Assembly: GCA_032622095.1 (NCBI GenBank)
Contig: CP136064.1
Location: forward strand, 213,914,205-213,978,204
Origin: Siphonodentalium dalli
Taxonomy: Eukaryota > Mollusca > Scaphopoda > Gadilida > Siphonodentaliidae
DNA length: 64,000 nucleotides
Direction: 5' to 3'
The position numbers and the translations under genes are program-made. Positions 35,068 to 47,339 of the stretch are shown here, piece after piece (position 1 is the first letter of the stretch; every line of letters starts with the position of its first letter). The notes below the pieces were generated by a model. The model saw nothing but the letters and a program-made list of their open reading frames with translations. It made no database searches and had not been told where the DNA came from.

Positions 35068-35359
35068 ACAAGTCGTTATAACGACTTGCAACAACTCTTT
35101 ATAACGACTTGCAACAACTCGTTAGAACGACTTCCGGCAACTCGTTAAAACGACTTGCAACTCGTTATAACGAGCTCTACACCCAACTAAACACGTGCAT
35201 GGTTTACAATCAAATTAATTATAACGACTTCCGGCAACTCGTTATGACGACTTGCAACTCGTTATAACGACTTGCAACAACTCGTTATAACGACTTACAG
35301 CTCGTTATAATGAGCCCTACAGCCAGCTGAACGCATGCATGATTTACAATCAAATAAAT
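35068..35359. repeat. Minisatellite with self-complementary unit and higher-order structure
   Basis: Repeats of about 23-26 bp built on AACTCGTTATAACGACTTGC, whose core CGTTATAACG is a palindrome. The array falls into two blocks of about 145 bp (35068-35215 and 35216-35359), each ending in a non-repeat tail such as 'gcatggtttacaatcaaat', so a longer unit has been duplicated. Confidence 0.9.
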
Positions 35360-36632
35360 AATCTGTATCGGAAGCATGCGTTACATCAAAAGTAGAAATC
35401 GGTATTCGAGTCTCAGAGTTTTTTCCCCAAAAAATCCCAGACCAGGGGAGGGTCTAGGTTTCGGTTGCATACTATTACATCTAACATGCAGACACATCGA
35501 TTATTCAAAATGTGTCCAGTTCAAACATTATTGGAATCTTCCCTCGACAGGAATCGTACCAATAATACCAGCTTATTCTGTTCGAAGCTAGGTAACATTT
35601 TGCGATCACCGTGGTCTGAACCTGGTCTAGACCATGGTGGTTTACGCGAAACCTTGTCCAAACCAGAGATCACAATTCGGTCGTGTATATAATATTGTTT
35701 ACGTTCGGTTCTAATTCATCCAGAGTGTGTGAGTACCATGTGGGATAATTGAAAGCGTTAATTCGGATACGTTCACTCAATATCTTACTCAATTGACAAG
35801 GAGGTTACAACTATCGACATAATTCGATGCGCTGACGAAAATGGGACCAAGATGCGCCCAACGGCCATTGATTTTCAGCTCAAATGGATGTAAAATATAT
35901 AGCTGTTAGATTGATTTCAGACAAATCATTCATACAAACGGAGATGGCATCAGCGATGTCAAGAATCGACGTTCAGTTGTGATGAATAGCAACGCTGCGT
36001 TCAGAGCGGCTTTGAAGAGTTTCCAATTGGCGTTTGCGATGTGATTTGTTGAACTTCTGCAGCCAGACGTGAAACGCTTCCTTTTAACACTGACGAATTC
36101 CTTACCCAGTTATATACCGATGTGAGCATCGGTGGTTCAATAAGTAAGTAAGTAAGGCACAAGGTATACATAAGACCGTCGTAAGCAGTGCTACAATGGC
36201 GATGCGAGATCCGATAGTCGTTGAAACGCCACTGAAAACAAAGACAACAAACAACATCCCAACGAGGATGTTATTGTAATAAGGTAGACGAATTGCTTGC
36301 CAACAACGTAGACACATTGAATGGCAATGTGCGGTTGGGGTCACAACGAAGCTGATCACCCAGGTAAACACCATAGTAGAAAATCATTCATATTTTCTTC
36401 TCAAGAAATGCGCTATAAGCAGAAGGCAACAACTAATTTGACAGGTTTCGGTCGTTGATCGCCAGCGGCGGTCAGCTATCAATGGTCAGACATTGTATGT
36501 GATCGCAAGACGATCTCGCTAATCGATAAAGATAGATGATATATATTCATCCATATACGGAGATGGGCGATGGAGTCGAGCATGTAGCTAGCGTTTGAAG
36601 TTAGATGTTATCAATCTAAACCTATCTAGTAT
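35360..36632. other. Intergenic stretch; one hydrophobic chance frame
   Basis: A minus-strand frame (36102-36374) encodes two hydrophobic segments but no recognisable domain. '(gtaa)n'-like 'aagtaagtaagtaagg' at 36141 could be a SINE or LINE tail. No gene asserted. Confidence 0.35.
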
Positions 36633-36636
36633 TTAA

Positions 36637-37114
36637 AGGCCCACTTAATTTTCGAGTCAACGATTATTTTTGTATTGTGCCTTGATATACGGTTTTAATA
36701 ACAATCTATGCCACAAAATATGATTAAAATACTATAATTCATCACCATTTGGAATGTCTGTGTCTCGTAAGGTGGGCCATAGAGTAATAGAAAATAGCTG
36801 AAATAATAAAATAATCCCCCCTTTGGCTCCCAGAATGCAACAGCATTCAAACTAAAGATGTATTTCCAATGGAAGGGGAATGACTCTATATCTAAATATA
36901 TAGAGTTATTCCCTTTTCGTTGAAAATAATTGACTTTGCGCAAAAACTTGATAACAGAACAGACACCAGTTTCTCAATAAAAACAACATGTTCACAGTTT
37001 ATTACATCGAATAAGTTTTAAATACAATGTTTTGGAGCTTACTCTTTCAAATTGTATATAATATGGCATATTTTTTACATAATGTGAATTGGGGGTTAGA
37101 AATTACGTGGGTCT
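36637..37114 (+). mobile_element. M2-family MITE, copy c
   Basis: A 478-bp copy between TTAA sites (36633-36636 and 37115-37118). Left end AGGCCCACTTAATTTTCG; the right end is its complement with two changes. Confidence 0.9.
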
Positions 37115-37234
37115 TTAAATTTTAGTTAGTTGTGGTACAAGTTGAGTTAGTGGACTGTACGCTACTAAGCTTCGTATGAAGTACTGGAAGAGAGACCACA
37201 TAGAGGCGTGATTTGAACGCGCGTCAACATGGTA

Positions 37235-37346
37235 CAGTAATGCCCTAAGTAATCGACTCCATAACCACAGCAGAATTATGGGTAACTTTCAAAAGTTACC
37301 CATAATTCTGCTGTGGTTATGGAGTCGATTACTTAGGGCATTACTG
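37235..37346. mobile_element. Perfect 112-bp palindrome, TA-inserted foldback MITE
   Basis: Two 55-bp arms, as far as I can read perfectly complementary, around a 2-base centre. TA at 37233-37234 and 37347-37348. It starts CAGTAATGCCCTAAGTAATC, the same family as 34399-34611 but lacking the inner 50 bp of each arm. Confidence 0.95.
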
Positions 37347-37348
37347 TA

Positions 37349-38060
37349 GATGTCAAGTCCTTGTATAAATTGGATCCTAGGTTATATATAGAGGGTCTTT
37401 CATTGTTTATCGTGCGGCAGACTTAGGACTGTGCATACTATACAATCCAGTTGAAAATAGATTGGTATGTTTCATAGAATTACATCTGATCTCAGAGAAA
37501 ATTGATGGATTTTCAGTTAATCACCTATAATTATTTGGTCATGTTAGAGTTGACACTAAAGATAGCTGGAGCTAAAAGTCAATAAGAACTTCAATCAGGG
37601 ACATATGCGCTGAAGATTAAACTATAGGCCGCCGGTCGATTTCTATAAACGCTTAAAGTAGCTAGTGGAAGTGAATCAAGCTTGCACGCATTTCCGACGT
37701 ATATATTCAATGTAAATTCAGGTCCCATAAAACTACATGTACATAATTATAACTGATGGTACTTGTCCAGTCGTCATTTGCAAATGTTCGTGCTATCGTG
37801 TGGGATGGTGCACTTCCATGATTTTATATGACATCTAAACATTCGATGTATATACGGTATAATCAGAATTTCACAAAATTCAGTTTCTTAGTGACAATTA
37901 TCTCTGTACTTAAAGGGAGACTGCATGGAGACTCCAGCCATTTGTGGGGGTCATGTCCTACTATAAGCAACAGAATAATCCAACAAAAGAAATAATATGA
38001 GTAAAGAATGAGAGTTAAATACACACACGTACACACACAACCACATATACCAAACAACCT
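37349..38060. other. Intergenic stretch without recognisable genes
   Basis: AT-rich; nothing coding recognised. Confidence 0.5.
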
Positions 38061-38215
38061 GATAATTATAACGAAAATGAGTAAAAGGCTTAAGTCATTT
38101 ACTCAGTTGTCATTATAATTATCATGTTTGGTTTTCATCGTCCACAGAGTACATTAGTGTATTCTGCACTGATCCCTGACTCAAATGCATTCATTTGTTG
38201 CATACTTTATGTTAA
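38061..38215 (+). repeat. Flank unit A-B, first copy, with hairpin
   Basis: Segment A (38090-38114) recurs at 38710-38734. Segment B (38113-38215) recurs at 42148-42250 with few differences. In addition 38061-38085 and 38098-38122 are inverted (gataattata... against ...tataattatc). The second A-B copy is split by the left 3.4-kb arm. Confidence 0.85.
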
Positions 38216-38709
38216 AGGTACGGTTGGCCTTGGCGGTGGGTATCCTGTGAAAATATTTCCACCCGTCAAAAACCGTCACAAACAGAAAGAACAACAAAAT
38301 GTAGACAGACTTTGTCCGTATACAAATAAGAAATATCGCATAAACAGTATGTTATTGTCATATTTTTGACCATTGTTATGTAAACAAAAGCATGAAAAGT
38401 TACTTTTCTGGTGTTTGTTTATATTATGATGGTAAACATAAAGAGCGTTCTTTGTGGGTGAATTCCTGATATGGAACGAATAAAGAGCGTGTATGCCATT
38501 TGTGTGTGATTAGCCAGCAGCATTGTGTTGTCTTCTGTAACACAATCAGGCTCTTGCTTAGGTAAAATATAGTAAATCTTTATGATAACATGCTGTTTAC
38601 GCGATGGTCATCGTATATATGAGCGAAGCTGTATGCGTTTTAATGTTTTTCTGTTAACGGTGATTGGAACAAATATGAATATTTTCGACAACTAAGGCCT
38701 CACGTGCCT
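38216..38709 (+). mobile_element. M1-family MITE, copy e
   Basis: A 494-bp copy between TTAA sites (38212-38215, 38710-38713), exactly at the junction of the two A-B flank units. Confidence 0.92.
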
Positions 38710-38731
38710 TTAAGTCATTTACTCAGTTGTC

Positions 38732-41700
38732 ATTTCGGCCAATTTGGCCGGTTACTTCATGTGACTTTTTCATCTGACGTGTGTGTCGGATAATTGATCT
38801 GGAGGATTTATGTAAATGTTAGTCCAAACTACATTTCCAAGTAACGATGGTTTTGTTGTTTATTTTGAGGAATAATACCGCGTCAGATGAATTCAGCCCA
38901 AATATGTTAACAGTTGTCGTGTCAAACATTCGGCAGTAGGTTAGCGTTATTTAGTATTTGTGGATGTCCTTTAACATGGGGAAAATAGACTACTGCGCTT
39001 GAACGAGCATGTGAATTTGTCGTTTTTAATGTACAGCAACTTGATAATCAATAACAGAGGCATTCTCTGTCAAATAAGGTCGCTCTATTTACGGTATTAA
39101 TTGCGGAACTTTCTAAAGTAAACTACGCGTAAACGGATACATACGGTAAATTATAGAATGTGCCGGAATCGGCCTAATCGCCCCATGGCCAACTCGCCCA
39201 GTCGACGTGTGTCAATTCGGTACCTACTATAACATGTACCCGAGTCCGATTCGGAATAAAAGATGTATACGGGTGTTATATAGCGTTTGGTCCGTTGTTT
39301 CTCAATGAATATTATTGAAATTTGGTGTATATGTCCGGGCTGGGACATGGAATACAACAACGTTTGAATTGTTTTTAAATTTACAAATTTGTTGATTTTA
39401 TTCAATTTTTTTTCGTTCTGAAAACACACTATAAAGTGTATATAATATAATAAAGAACACGAGACATACATAATTTATAAACTGTTAACAAAAGATATCA
39501 AATTCAATACATGACAAAGATGACTCAGTGGAGTTTATAAAGTGAACATAAAAACATTGAGGTAAGAATCTTTTTAAGGAATGCAACTTTATTTAATGAT
39601 AATAAACACATAAATTAAAATAACAAACATGAGACATACATGATTTATAAACTGTTAACAAAAGATATCAAACTCAATACATGACAAAGATGACTCAGTG
39701 AAGTTTATAAAGTGAACATAAAAATATTAAGGTAAGAATCTTTTTAAGCATTACTAAACCGTTTAGCACAGACCACAGTCCACTTCACTCATCCGATCAT
39801 CACCAAACTTCATATTTATCTTGATATTGATCTATCAGATGAGAGCTATCAAATATTTTTTTAATTTCATAGGAAAAAATGGTCGCCAGCGGCCATATTG
39901 CATTTACGTTATATTTTATCGCGTCATGTCGATATCTAGTATTACTTAGAAATTTCACCTTTCCAGATTCATAATTGCTCCATTGACTGTAACAGATGAA
40001 ATTATTCCCCTCTTCGGATAGAGTGTCACTGAAACTTTATTTTGTCAGACTGTCTTTATAATCACTGATTATATATGGCAATAATCTGTAATAAGATGTA
40101 GCACTATTTTATTTTATATTTACATGCAGTGCTGTTTTTATACATCAATTCTAATCCCCCTAGATCATCATGTGATCGATCATACATCGCGCGAGGACCT
40201 GGTTGAATTAAGGGGGGTTTTATGGATCACTTCTGTCCTCAAGCTAGATTATACTTATGACATTTAATGGCATGTTGCTAACGTGGAGGGTTAGATATGC
40301 TTGAGAAACCACCACTCTTTAATTCACACCAAGTTCTCAGCTGTCATGTTCGGTTATTAGAACCCATAGCCATGATATATGGTTTATTTTGTGTATACTA
40401 GTAATATAGTTATTTTCAGTACCTTTATATACCAGTACTGTGTATAACAATGCATATAAATTAATCCATGTATACATGTATATTGATTCAACGGATTCAG
40501 TGGTTTTGTCCATCAGTCTATCAAATTTGCGGGGAAAACATGGCCACAAGCAGTACACCCTGCTAAATTTCGAATTTGAATCAATTGGCGCACCCTGCAG
40601 CCAGCTTTTATTGGAGAACTTTTTCTTATGTGGATATTTTGGGTCACCGCGCTAGATGTGAGCCATATTTTGTTCTCAAACTGTCCTTGTGAAGACATCA
40701 CTGCCAGCGGTGATCTTCAATTTTACTATTTTTATGGCTAAATAATTTGGTGATCCTACAGACGACACCCTTGTCCGATCGTCATCAGATTCCACAATTA
40801 TCTTCTGGATAACCAGGGTGAGAGTAATCTAATTTTCCCGAATTTCGTTAAAAAACATTACCACAGGCAGCAATTTGGTATCTTACTCTTTGATCCTCTT
40901 GTGCATGACTGAATTGTTTAGCAACTGTACAGACATATCCCTCATCTGGTTTTTATATACATGTATATCTCTTCATGCGGATAGCCAGTATTACGTAGGT
41001 ACTTCAACTTTCTGCATTCCTGTCATCATTTGAAATATAAATATTTACCTGATACATGCACCCTTCAAAATTTGTTTCGTCGTATCTATTTTAATGACCC
41101 GTATGGTAATATTGATACAGATATATTTGTCAAACATTTCTTTGTACAATATACAGGTATTTAGTTTGTAACTAAATCTAGAAATATATAATAGTAGCTC
41201 GTGGACCCCACTTCGTCCGGGATGTTCCCCTCTGATTTTCGGAGAAATGCGCGATTTAACCTTGAATTGACTATTTTAAAGGTGAAGGTCATGTCGGGGT
41301 CACGATTTGACCCGTCCAAAACACTCCCCGGACAAAAGTCACGACAAAAGTACCCGTCGAAATCCGCCCGGCTTTATACCCGATTTGACCTTGAATTGAC
41401 AATTTTGAATGTCAAGATCAGGTCATGGTCATGATTTGACCCACCCGAAACACTCCTGGGACAAAAGTAACAGTAGGTATCAAATTTCGTTGAAATACTT
41501 CCGTTTTACCAGATTTGACCTTGAATTGATCTTTTTGAATGTCAAAGTCAGGTCGGGATCAAGATTTGACCCGTCCAAAATACTCCCTGGAAATAATTTC
41601 CCCTAGGTATCAAATTTCGTCAAATCTGTCCGGCAGTTTTCCCGGCCATAGCTAACAGACAAACAGACAGACAAATGTCCAAAATATATATTAAACTAGC

Positions 41701-42150
41701 TGATGTACTCGACTTCGTTCGGGCTAGTTAGGGATTTTTTTTGTGATCGCCTCCATCTGGACAGTACCCAGTATATACAGCGTCTGGCCAAACTATTGTT
41801 CAATTGGTCCAGAAACATGCCTATATCAGCACGTTCGAGAACATGGTCCCACGTGAAATTGGACCCGTCCATATTGCTCCCGGGATCGAAGTAGTCCTAC
41901 ACACAAATTTTTAGTCGGATCGGTCAAGGTCCAGAAACATGCCTATGAGCGAGGTCAAGTTGACACGTTAAATACCAAATTCGAGCAGTGTTAGAGTCTA
42001 TAACACATACACACATGCATTCACGCATACACACATACATACATACATACATACAGACAGGTGTTTCAAAATGTATAATCGATAGCTACAACAATTCTAT
42101 GGTAGATAGTTCACGGCCGACCTGATGCATGCATCTTAGTTTTCTTGTTA
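38732..42150 (+). mobile_element. Left arm of a large inverted repeat (about 3.4 kb)
   Basis: Reverse complement of 55761-59168, about 97-99% identical by eye. The outer end is a hairpin, CGGCCAATTTGGCCG. The inner end reads gcatcttagttttcttgtta. It contains two 114-bp direct repeats (39461-39574, 39631-39744), modules of the 'ggccaccagcagcc' type (39780-40960), three tandem units of about 128 bp (41250-41640) and Helitron-like termini at about 41190-41215 and 41696-41727 (ctagctgatgtactcgactt). Frames in it are matched in the other arm but carry no recognised domain. Confidence 0.9.
41250..41640 (+). repeat. Tandem 128-bp repeat within the arm, three units
   Basis: Each unit has 'gaccttgaattga', then 'gatttgacccgtcc', then 'acactccc.gga', then 'ggtatcaaatttcgt'. 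The same array appears complemented in the right arm at about 56271-56661. Confidence 0.85.
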
Positions 42151-42250
42151 TAATTATCATGTTTGGTTTTCATCGTCCATAGAGTATATTAGTGTATTCT
42201 GCACTGATCACTGACTCAAATGCATTCATTTGTTGCATACTTTATGTTAA
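42148..42250 (+). repeat. Flank segment B, second copy
   Basis: About 95% identical to 38113-38215. It abuts the inner end of the left arm, showing that the arm entered between A and B. Confidence 0.88.
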
Positions 42251-42398
42251 CTGTAGTAGGAGAAGTCTATGCAATGGTTGGATTTAGGTACAGTTAAGAG
42301 ACGAGGTTTATAGATTCCTAGCACCCTATTCAACACTGTTAAGCTTCTGTGTACTACAATAAAGAGGCTCATACGAATTTTTATCAATTCAGCCTTAA

Positions 42399-42700
42399 AG
42401 GCCCACTTAATTTTTGAACCCCCAGATCATTTTATATAAAACTTCAAAACATTTTATTATCAACTTATTCGTTGTTATAAACTGTAAACATCTTGTTTTT
42501 GTTCAGATCCGACGTGTGTTCTGTTCTCATGTTCATCTGGATTGTAGTGCAAAGTGTATTATTTTCAATGTAACGGGAATAACTCTATATTTCAGCCTTT
42601 TTCTATTACTCTATGGGCACCTTCTGAGACACAGCCGTTCCAAATTGTGATGAATTATAGTATTTTAATCATATTTTATGGTATAGATTGTTATAAACCG
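42399..42700 (-). mobile_element. M2-family MITE, copy d, truncated
   Basis: One good terminus (AGGCCCACTTAATTTTTG after TTAA at 42395-42398) and family interior ('ttgttataaaccgtattta' side). The other end is lost near 42700. Confidence 0.75.
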
Positions 42701-44285
42701 TATTTAATTTGCCACTTCCAACTTCTTGAATTTCATTTTTCTGAGCTTTTGTTAAATTGCGTGAACCTATTTCAGATTCAAACGAGCCATATACCTTTAC
42801 TTTGTGAGCGAAACAACTTCAGATAGAGTATTTCCATTCTGGCAGCAATAAACCATTCATGCTTACGCATCCTGCATGGTAACAAGTGATCGTTATTACC
42901 ATTGGATATGTAGGCATATTAATTGTCCAGAAAAGACAAAGATTAGCTATCTGAGATAAATCCACGGAAACTATTACACCTGCTTCTATATCTGAATGAT
43001 CAGACGTCGACTTTGAAAAGAAACTTTTTACCATGTTTTGAATATTGCCCGAGAGCCCAAAATTCAAATGACAAAGAACATTCATGGCTTCGTTGTCAAT
43101 TGGCAGTGAATGTCAAAGAGCGTCCATGATTGCATGAGACTTCTTATCATTCCGGGCTCCGCGTGTATAATGTTTCGCTGTTTCTTGGTATACAGTGGGC
43201 GCATGGGCGTTCTATTTATAAAATGGGAATTTTTGGACGGATTAAAAGTCGAACTGCGACCCAGAGGCCGAGTACGATACAAGGTGTAGTTGGGAATTTC
43301 AATTTCAATTGTTATTCGGATGCCAAGAAGTGCAAGGCGATTAATTATATGAGTTGGTCATTCGTGAAACCAATATATTTTATATTCTATAATTACAATC
43401 ATGGGTATATAATATACGATCTTGAGCGCGTTACCTTTTCTTACTATGGTTTTCTTGTAGTACATGTATTTTGTTTTATATTACCCATAATATATTAGCA
43501 GGGAATGGTTGAAGGTAGGGTCTATAAAGTAGAGATATCCCTGCCATGGACGCCAATATAGTGGACAATTTCACTAATGATGTCCAGAGCAGTCTGTCTT
43601 GTGGCAGTTTACGCATGGCAATACGTAAGTAAACAAGGTATAAGTATAACAGCCCAGAACCTTGGATTGTGTCTGTAACTAGGAAAGTTCGTAAGTCATT
43701 ATACGATATAATCATATTATTTAAAAAATAAATTTAGTCTAAATTATGGTCCAATTGTCCCATAAAGGACTATATATTTTTTATTTTGCAAATCAAACCA
43801 TTCCTTACTCCTCCGGGTGTATATATTATTTCTAAATACATGTACACATGTGCATGGGTTTCATAACTCTGTATAATGGGTCTTTAAAATTATGGAGATT
43901 GTATAATATATGTGTTGGGCAAAAAACAGGGAAATTATTCGAAACCTCTTTTAATTCCATGTTGTTATCCCTAAATATTCTTTCATGCTAGCTCCTTCTT
44001 ATCATAGTATTTTGGAAGCTTATGAGGGACATTGATTGAACTTAATTACATGTTTTATACCTCTGGTAAACGGAACAGTTTCTTAGGAAATTGTGACTAA
44101 TTTTGTGTCCGATTTGAACGGCCATGGCCCATTTGAATATCTAAATTGTGCCTACCTAATCTGGAAGGTGCGATAAGATAGGGTTGATAATTGAACGTAA
44201 TAACGACATCATCTTATTATACTCCGAAAAGTATTGCCAATGAAATAAACATTGTCCAGTTATTTTCAATTTTTCGCAGAGAAAT
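42701..44285. other. Intergenic stretch without recognisable genes
   Basis: Nothing recognised apart from short chance frames. Confidence 0.5.
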
Positions 44286-44838
44286 TTGATAAACGCTCTT
44301 TATCTTGACAGGAAAATTCCAACTAGGAACGCTCTTCATTACTCAACGTTGAAGAAAAGTCGGGAACCGATTTTGCTAAATTATTAGTTCTATGTGGCAT
44401 ATAAAGTCAAAATCATAATCAGCGCGTAAATAGTATGCTGTCGTCAAGACGTACGCTGGTGTATGTAAACAAGAACCTTCTCGTGTTACAGAAGTTTTGC
44501 CTCTGTTTACATAACACAGCGCAATTCTATTGGTTAATCACACACAAATGATATAAACGCTCTTTATTATTTCCATATCAGGAAAACAGTAACAAATAAG
44601 GCTCTTTATGTTTACCATACCCGGATCTAAAAAATAAAAAGCCAGGAAAAGTAACGTTTTTTTGCGTTTGTTTACATAACAAAGGAAAAACATTTGTCAA
44701 TACCATACTGTTTATGTCATATTTCTGATTGGTATCAGACAAAGTCTGTCTATATTTTACTATTCTTTCTGTTTATGGCGGTTTTTGACGGAGCTGAATA
44801 TTTTAACAGCATACCCACCGCCAACGCCGCCCGCATCT
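44286..44838 (-). mobile_element. M1-family MITE, copy f, rearranged
   Basis: Ends cleanly at TTAA (44839-44842). The other end is scrambled: 'aaacgctctttat' modules occur both near 44290 and 44560. The right boundary touches 'ttattatctgaacatttcc', a half copy of the foldback family seen at 59834. Confidence 0.7.
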
Positions 44839-45099
44839 TTAACTTATTATCTGAACATTTCCCACCAATCAATATGAAACCTTCTGCTGCTGTATTATAT
44901 TTGTTCTGTATTTCGTCTGATTTTATTACCTGAACACCTGAACAAATGAATAATATTTCGATGTATACTTTTATAATAAAAAAACTGAATGGAAGAATAG
45001 AAATGGATAACGTATTATCGACCTGTTTACCCCGCAACCGGGCCAGGGTGTAAAACAAGCGAGGGTAATCCCCGGCATCAAACCACAACGAGGCTTTAA

Positions 45100-46126
45100 A
45101 TGCACGGTCGGCGTTCGCTGCTGAAATATTCATATTTGTTCAAATCGCCATCAACGGAAGGAATATTAACATATATATAGTTTTGTTCATATGCCAAACA
45201 TAATCAGCCCGTAAATAGTATATTGTCAAGACGTACGACGGTGTACGTAGACAATAACCTTCTCGTGTTACATAAGTTTTGCTTCTGTTTACATAACACA
45301 CCGCAATTATATTGGTTAAAGATACGGGCGTTGTTGGCGGTGGTTATGTGTTAAAAACCGCCATAAACAGGAAGAATAGTAAAATATAGACAGACTGTGT
45401 TCCTATACCAATCAGAAATATGGCATAAAGAGTATGTCATTGTCAATTTGTTTTCCTTTGTTATGTAAAAAAAACAAAAACAAACACGTTACGTTACCTG
45501 GCTTTTGTTTAGATCCGGATATGGTAAACATAAAGAGCGTTATTTGTTATTGATTTCCTGATATGGAAATAATAAAGAGCGTTTATATCATTTGTGTGTG
45601 ATTAACCAATATAATTGCGCTGTATTATGTAAACAGAAGCACAACTTATGTAACACGAGCAAGCTCTTGTTTACGTACACCATCGTACGTCTTGGCGACT
45701 ATATACCATTTAAGCGCTGATAATGTTTGGCATATGAACAAAACTATATATATTTTAATATTCCTTCTGTTGATGGCGATTTGAACAAATATGAATATTT
45801 CTGCAACGAAGACCGCCCGTGCCTTTAATCACACACGAATGATATAAACGCTCTTTATTATTTCCATATCAGGGAAAACAGTAACAAATAAGGCTCTTTG
45901 TGTTACCATATCCGGATCTAAACAAAAGCCAGATTCTGTAACGTTTTTGCTTTTGTTTACATAACAAAGACAAAAACATGTGACAATAACATACTGTTTA
46001 TGCCATATTTCTGATTGTTATAAGAACAAAGTTTGTCTATATTTTACTATTCTTTCTGTTTATGGCGGTTTTTTGACGGAGCTGTATATTTTAACAGCAT
46101 ACCCACCGCCAACGACGCCCTTATCT
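45100..46126 (-). mobile_element. M1-family MITE, copy g, interrupted by another M1
   Basis: The reverse-oriented outer copy runs from TTAA at 45096-45099 to TTAA at 46127-46130. Its two halves join as ggttaatcacacac across the inserted copy h, the same phrase as in intact copies (for example 'ggttaatcacacaca' at 44532). Confidence 0.9.
45320..45834 (+). mobile_element. M1-family MITE, copy h, inserted in copy g
   Basis: A 515-bp copy, AGATACGGGCG to CCGCCCGTGCCT, between TTAA at 45316-45319 and 45835-45838. The uninterrupted family sequence has a single TTAA here, which demonstrates a TTAA target duplication. Confidence 0.94.
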
Positions 46127-46130
46127 TTAA

Positions 46131-47335
46131 CATGTTCGGTTAGAAACACGTTTTATGTCGCATCTGACAGCTACGACCCCTTTCGGGAAACGATCGATCC
46201 GACAAACTGAGAATGGCGACAGACTGTTTGATATTTCCTCTCAAAACGCAGACACGCAACTGATCAATTCATTATGACTCCATTCCGGATATGAACTTTC
46301 ATAATTATTCCCCGATTGTCGACATCCATAGTGTGATGTCGCGCCCAAATGAAGGCACCACTAAGTCCGCTCACGGATATGATATCATCTGCTTATCCGA
46401 CGAGAGACACTGTGCATAAATGATCAATCAAGCGGCACAACTGTGAAATTGACAGTCGAATGCCACATTGGCATATAGCTTAACGAGGGCGTGGGTGTGG
46501 CAAACTGAGGCGTCGAATAGATAGATTTGAACGTTCTAGGAAGTTATACATTTCAATCTAACTTGATAACCCAAACGCTTGAATCACGAAGATGCCACTC
46601 TTATCTTCTCTTATTTCTCCGAATGGACACTTCATATCATGCTTTATACCGTGTCTATACAACAAGGCGACATTCATTATCTAGAACGGTCATGATGTCA
46701 CCCAATTTATGCACAATGAGTTCCCACGGGACTTCTATCAGATAAATAGATCGCTTCTTGCATCCGCCCACGATAACAAACATCTGCATAGTACTTATGA
46801 ACCCATCGTAGTATATTTCCTAGCCAGTAGACTCGAGTAGAGACATATACCAGGGGGTATCTATCACATTGAAGCATTCGACCCTCCACTAATAGAGTTA
46901 CTGTTCTTGGGAACATAAATGAGATTGAGACACATAAAATGCAGACGTGCCCAAAATATAGATACAGGTAATTGCGTCGACAGTATATATTACGTTTATA
47001 TATTATGTTATGTACACCACATAACAAATATTTTATCATGTTCGCGTACATCGATGTTTATTTTCGAACAAGTTGTACCGCGTGTCTTGTGTATTGTGTC
47101 TATTGTGTCTTGTGTATTGTGTTTATTGTGCCTTGTGTATTGTGTCTATTTTGTTAACGGCAAAATCCACATTCAATTTCTACTCACATGAGCTGTGTCA
47201 AGAGGCGTGGTTTTGTTGTCAGCTGAGGACTATATTCTCCCAGAAAAACGTCCGTAAACATTCCATTTACCGGAATGTTTCATCTGTATAAATGTAATTT
47301 CTCCTTTTATATTATAAAACTGTGTTTTAAATCGG
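46131..47335. other. Intergenic stretch with a small TGTSTTGTGTAT minisatellite
   Basis: Tandem 'tgtcttgtgtattgtgtctat' units of about 29 bp at 47083-47150. No gene recognised. Confidence 0.6.
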
Positions 47336-47339
47336 TTAA

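Noticed and set aside
36102-36374. Membrane-protein exon on the minus strand
   Set aside because: Two hydrophobic stretches only, no conserved motif, no supporting signals; probably chance in AT-rich DNA.
39151-39471. 106-residue frame duplicated in the other arm (58427-58747)
   Set aside because: Conservation reflects recent duplication of the whole arm; there is no domain, and the substitutions between copies are not visibly biased to silent sites.
44990-45090. tRNA-like segment ('ccccgcaaccgggcc')
   Set aside because: No plausible box A/box B pair at the right spacing.
44750-45133. 127-residue minus-strand frame
   Set aside because: It spans the ends of two M1 MITE copies and the DNA between them; no domain is present.
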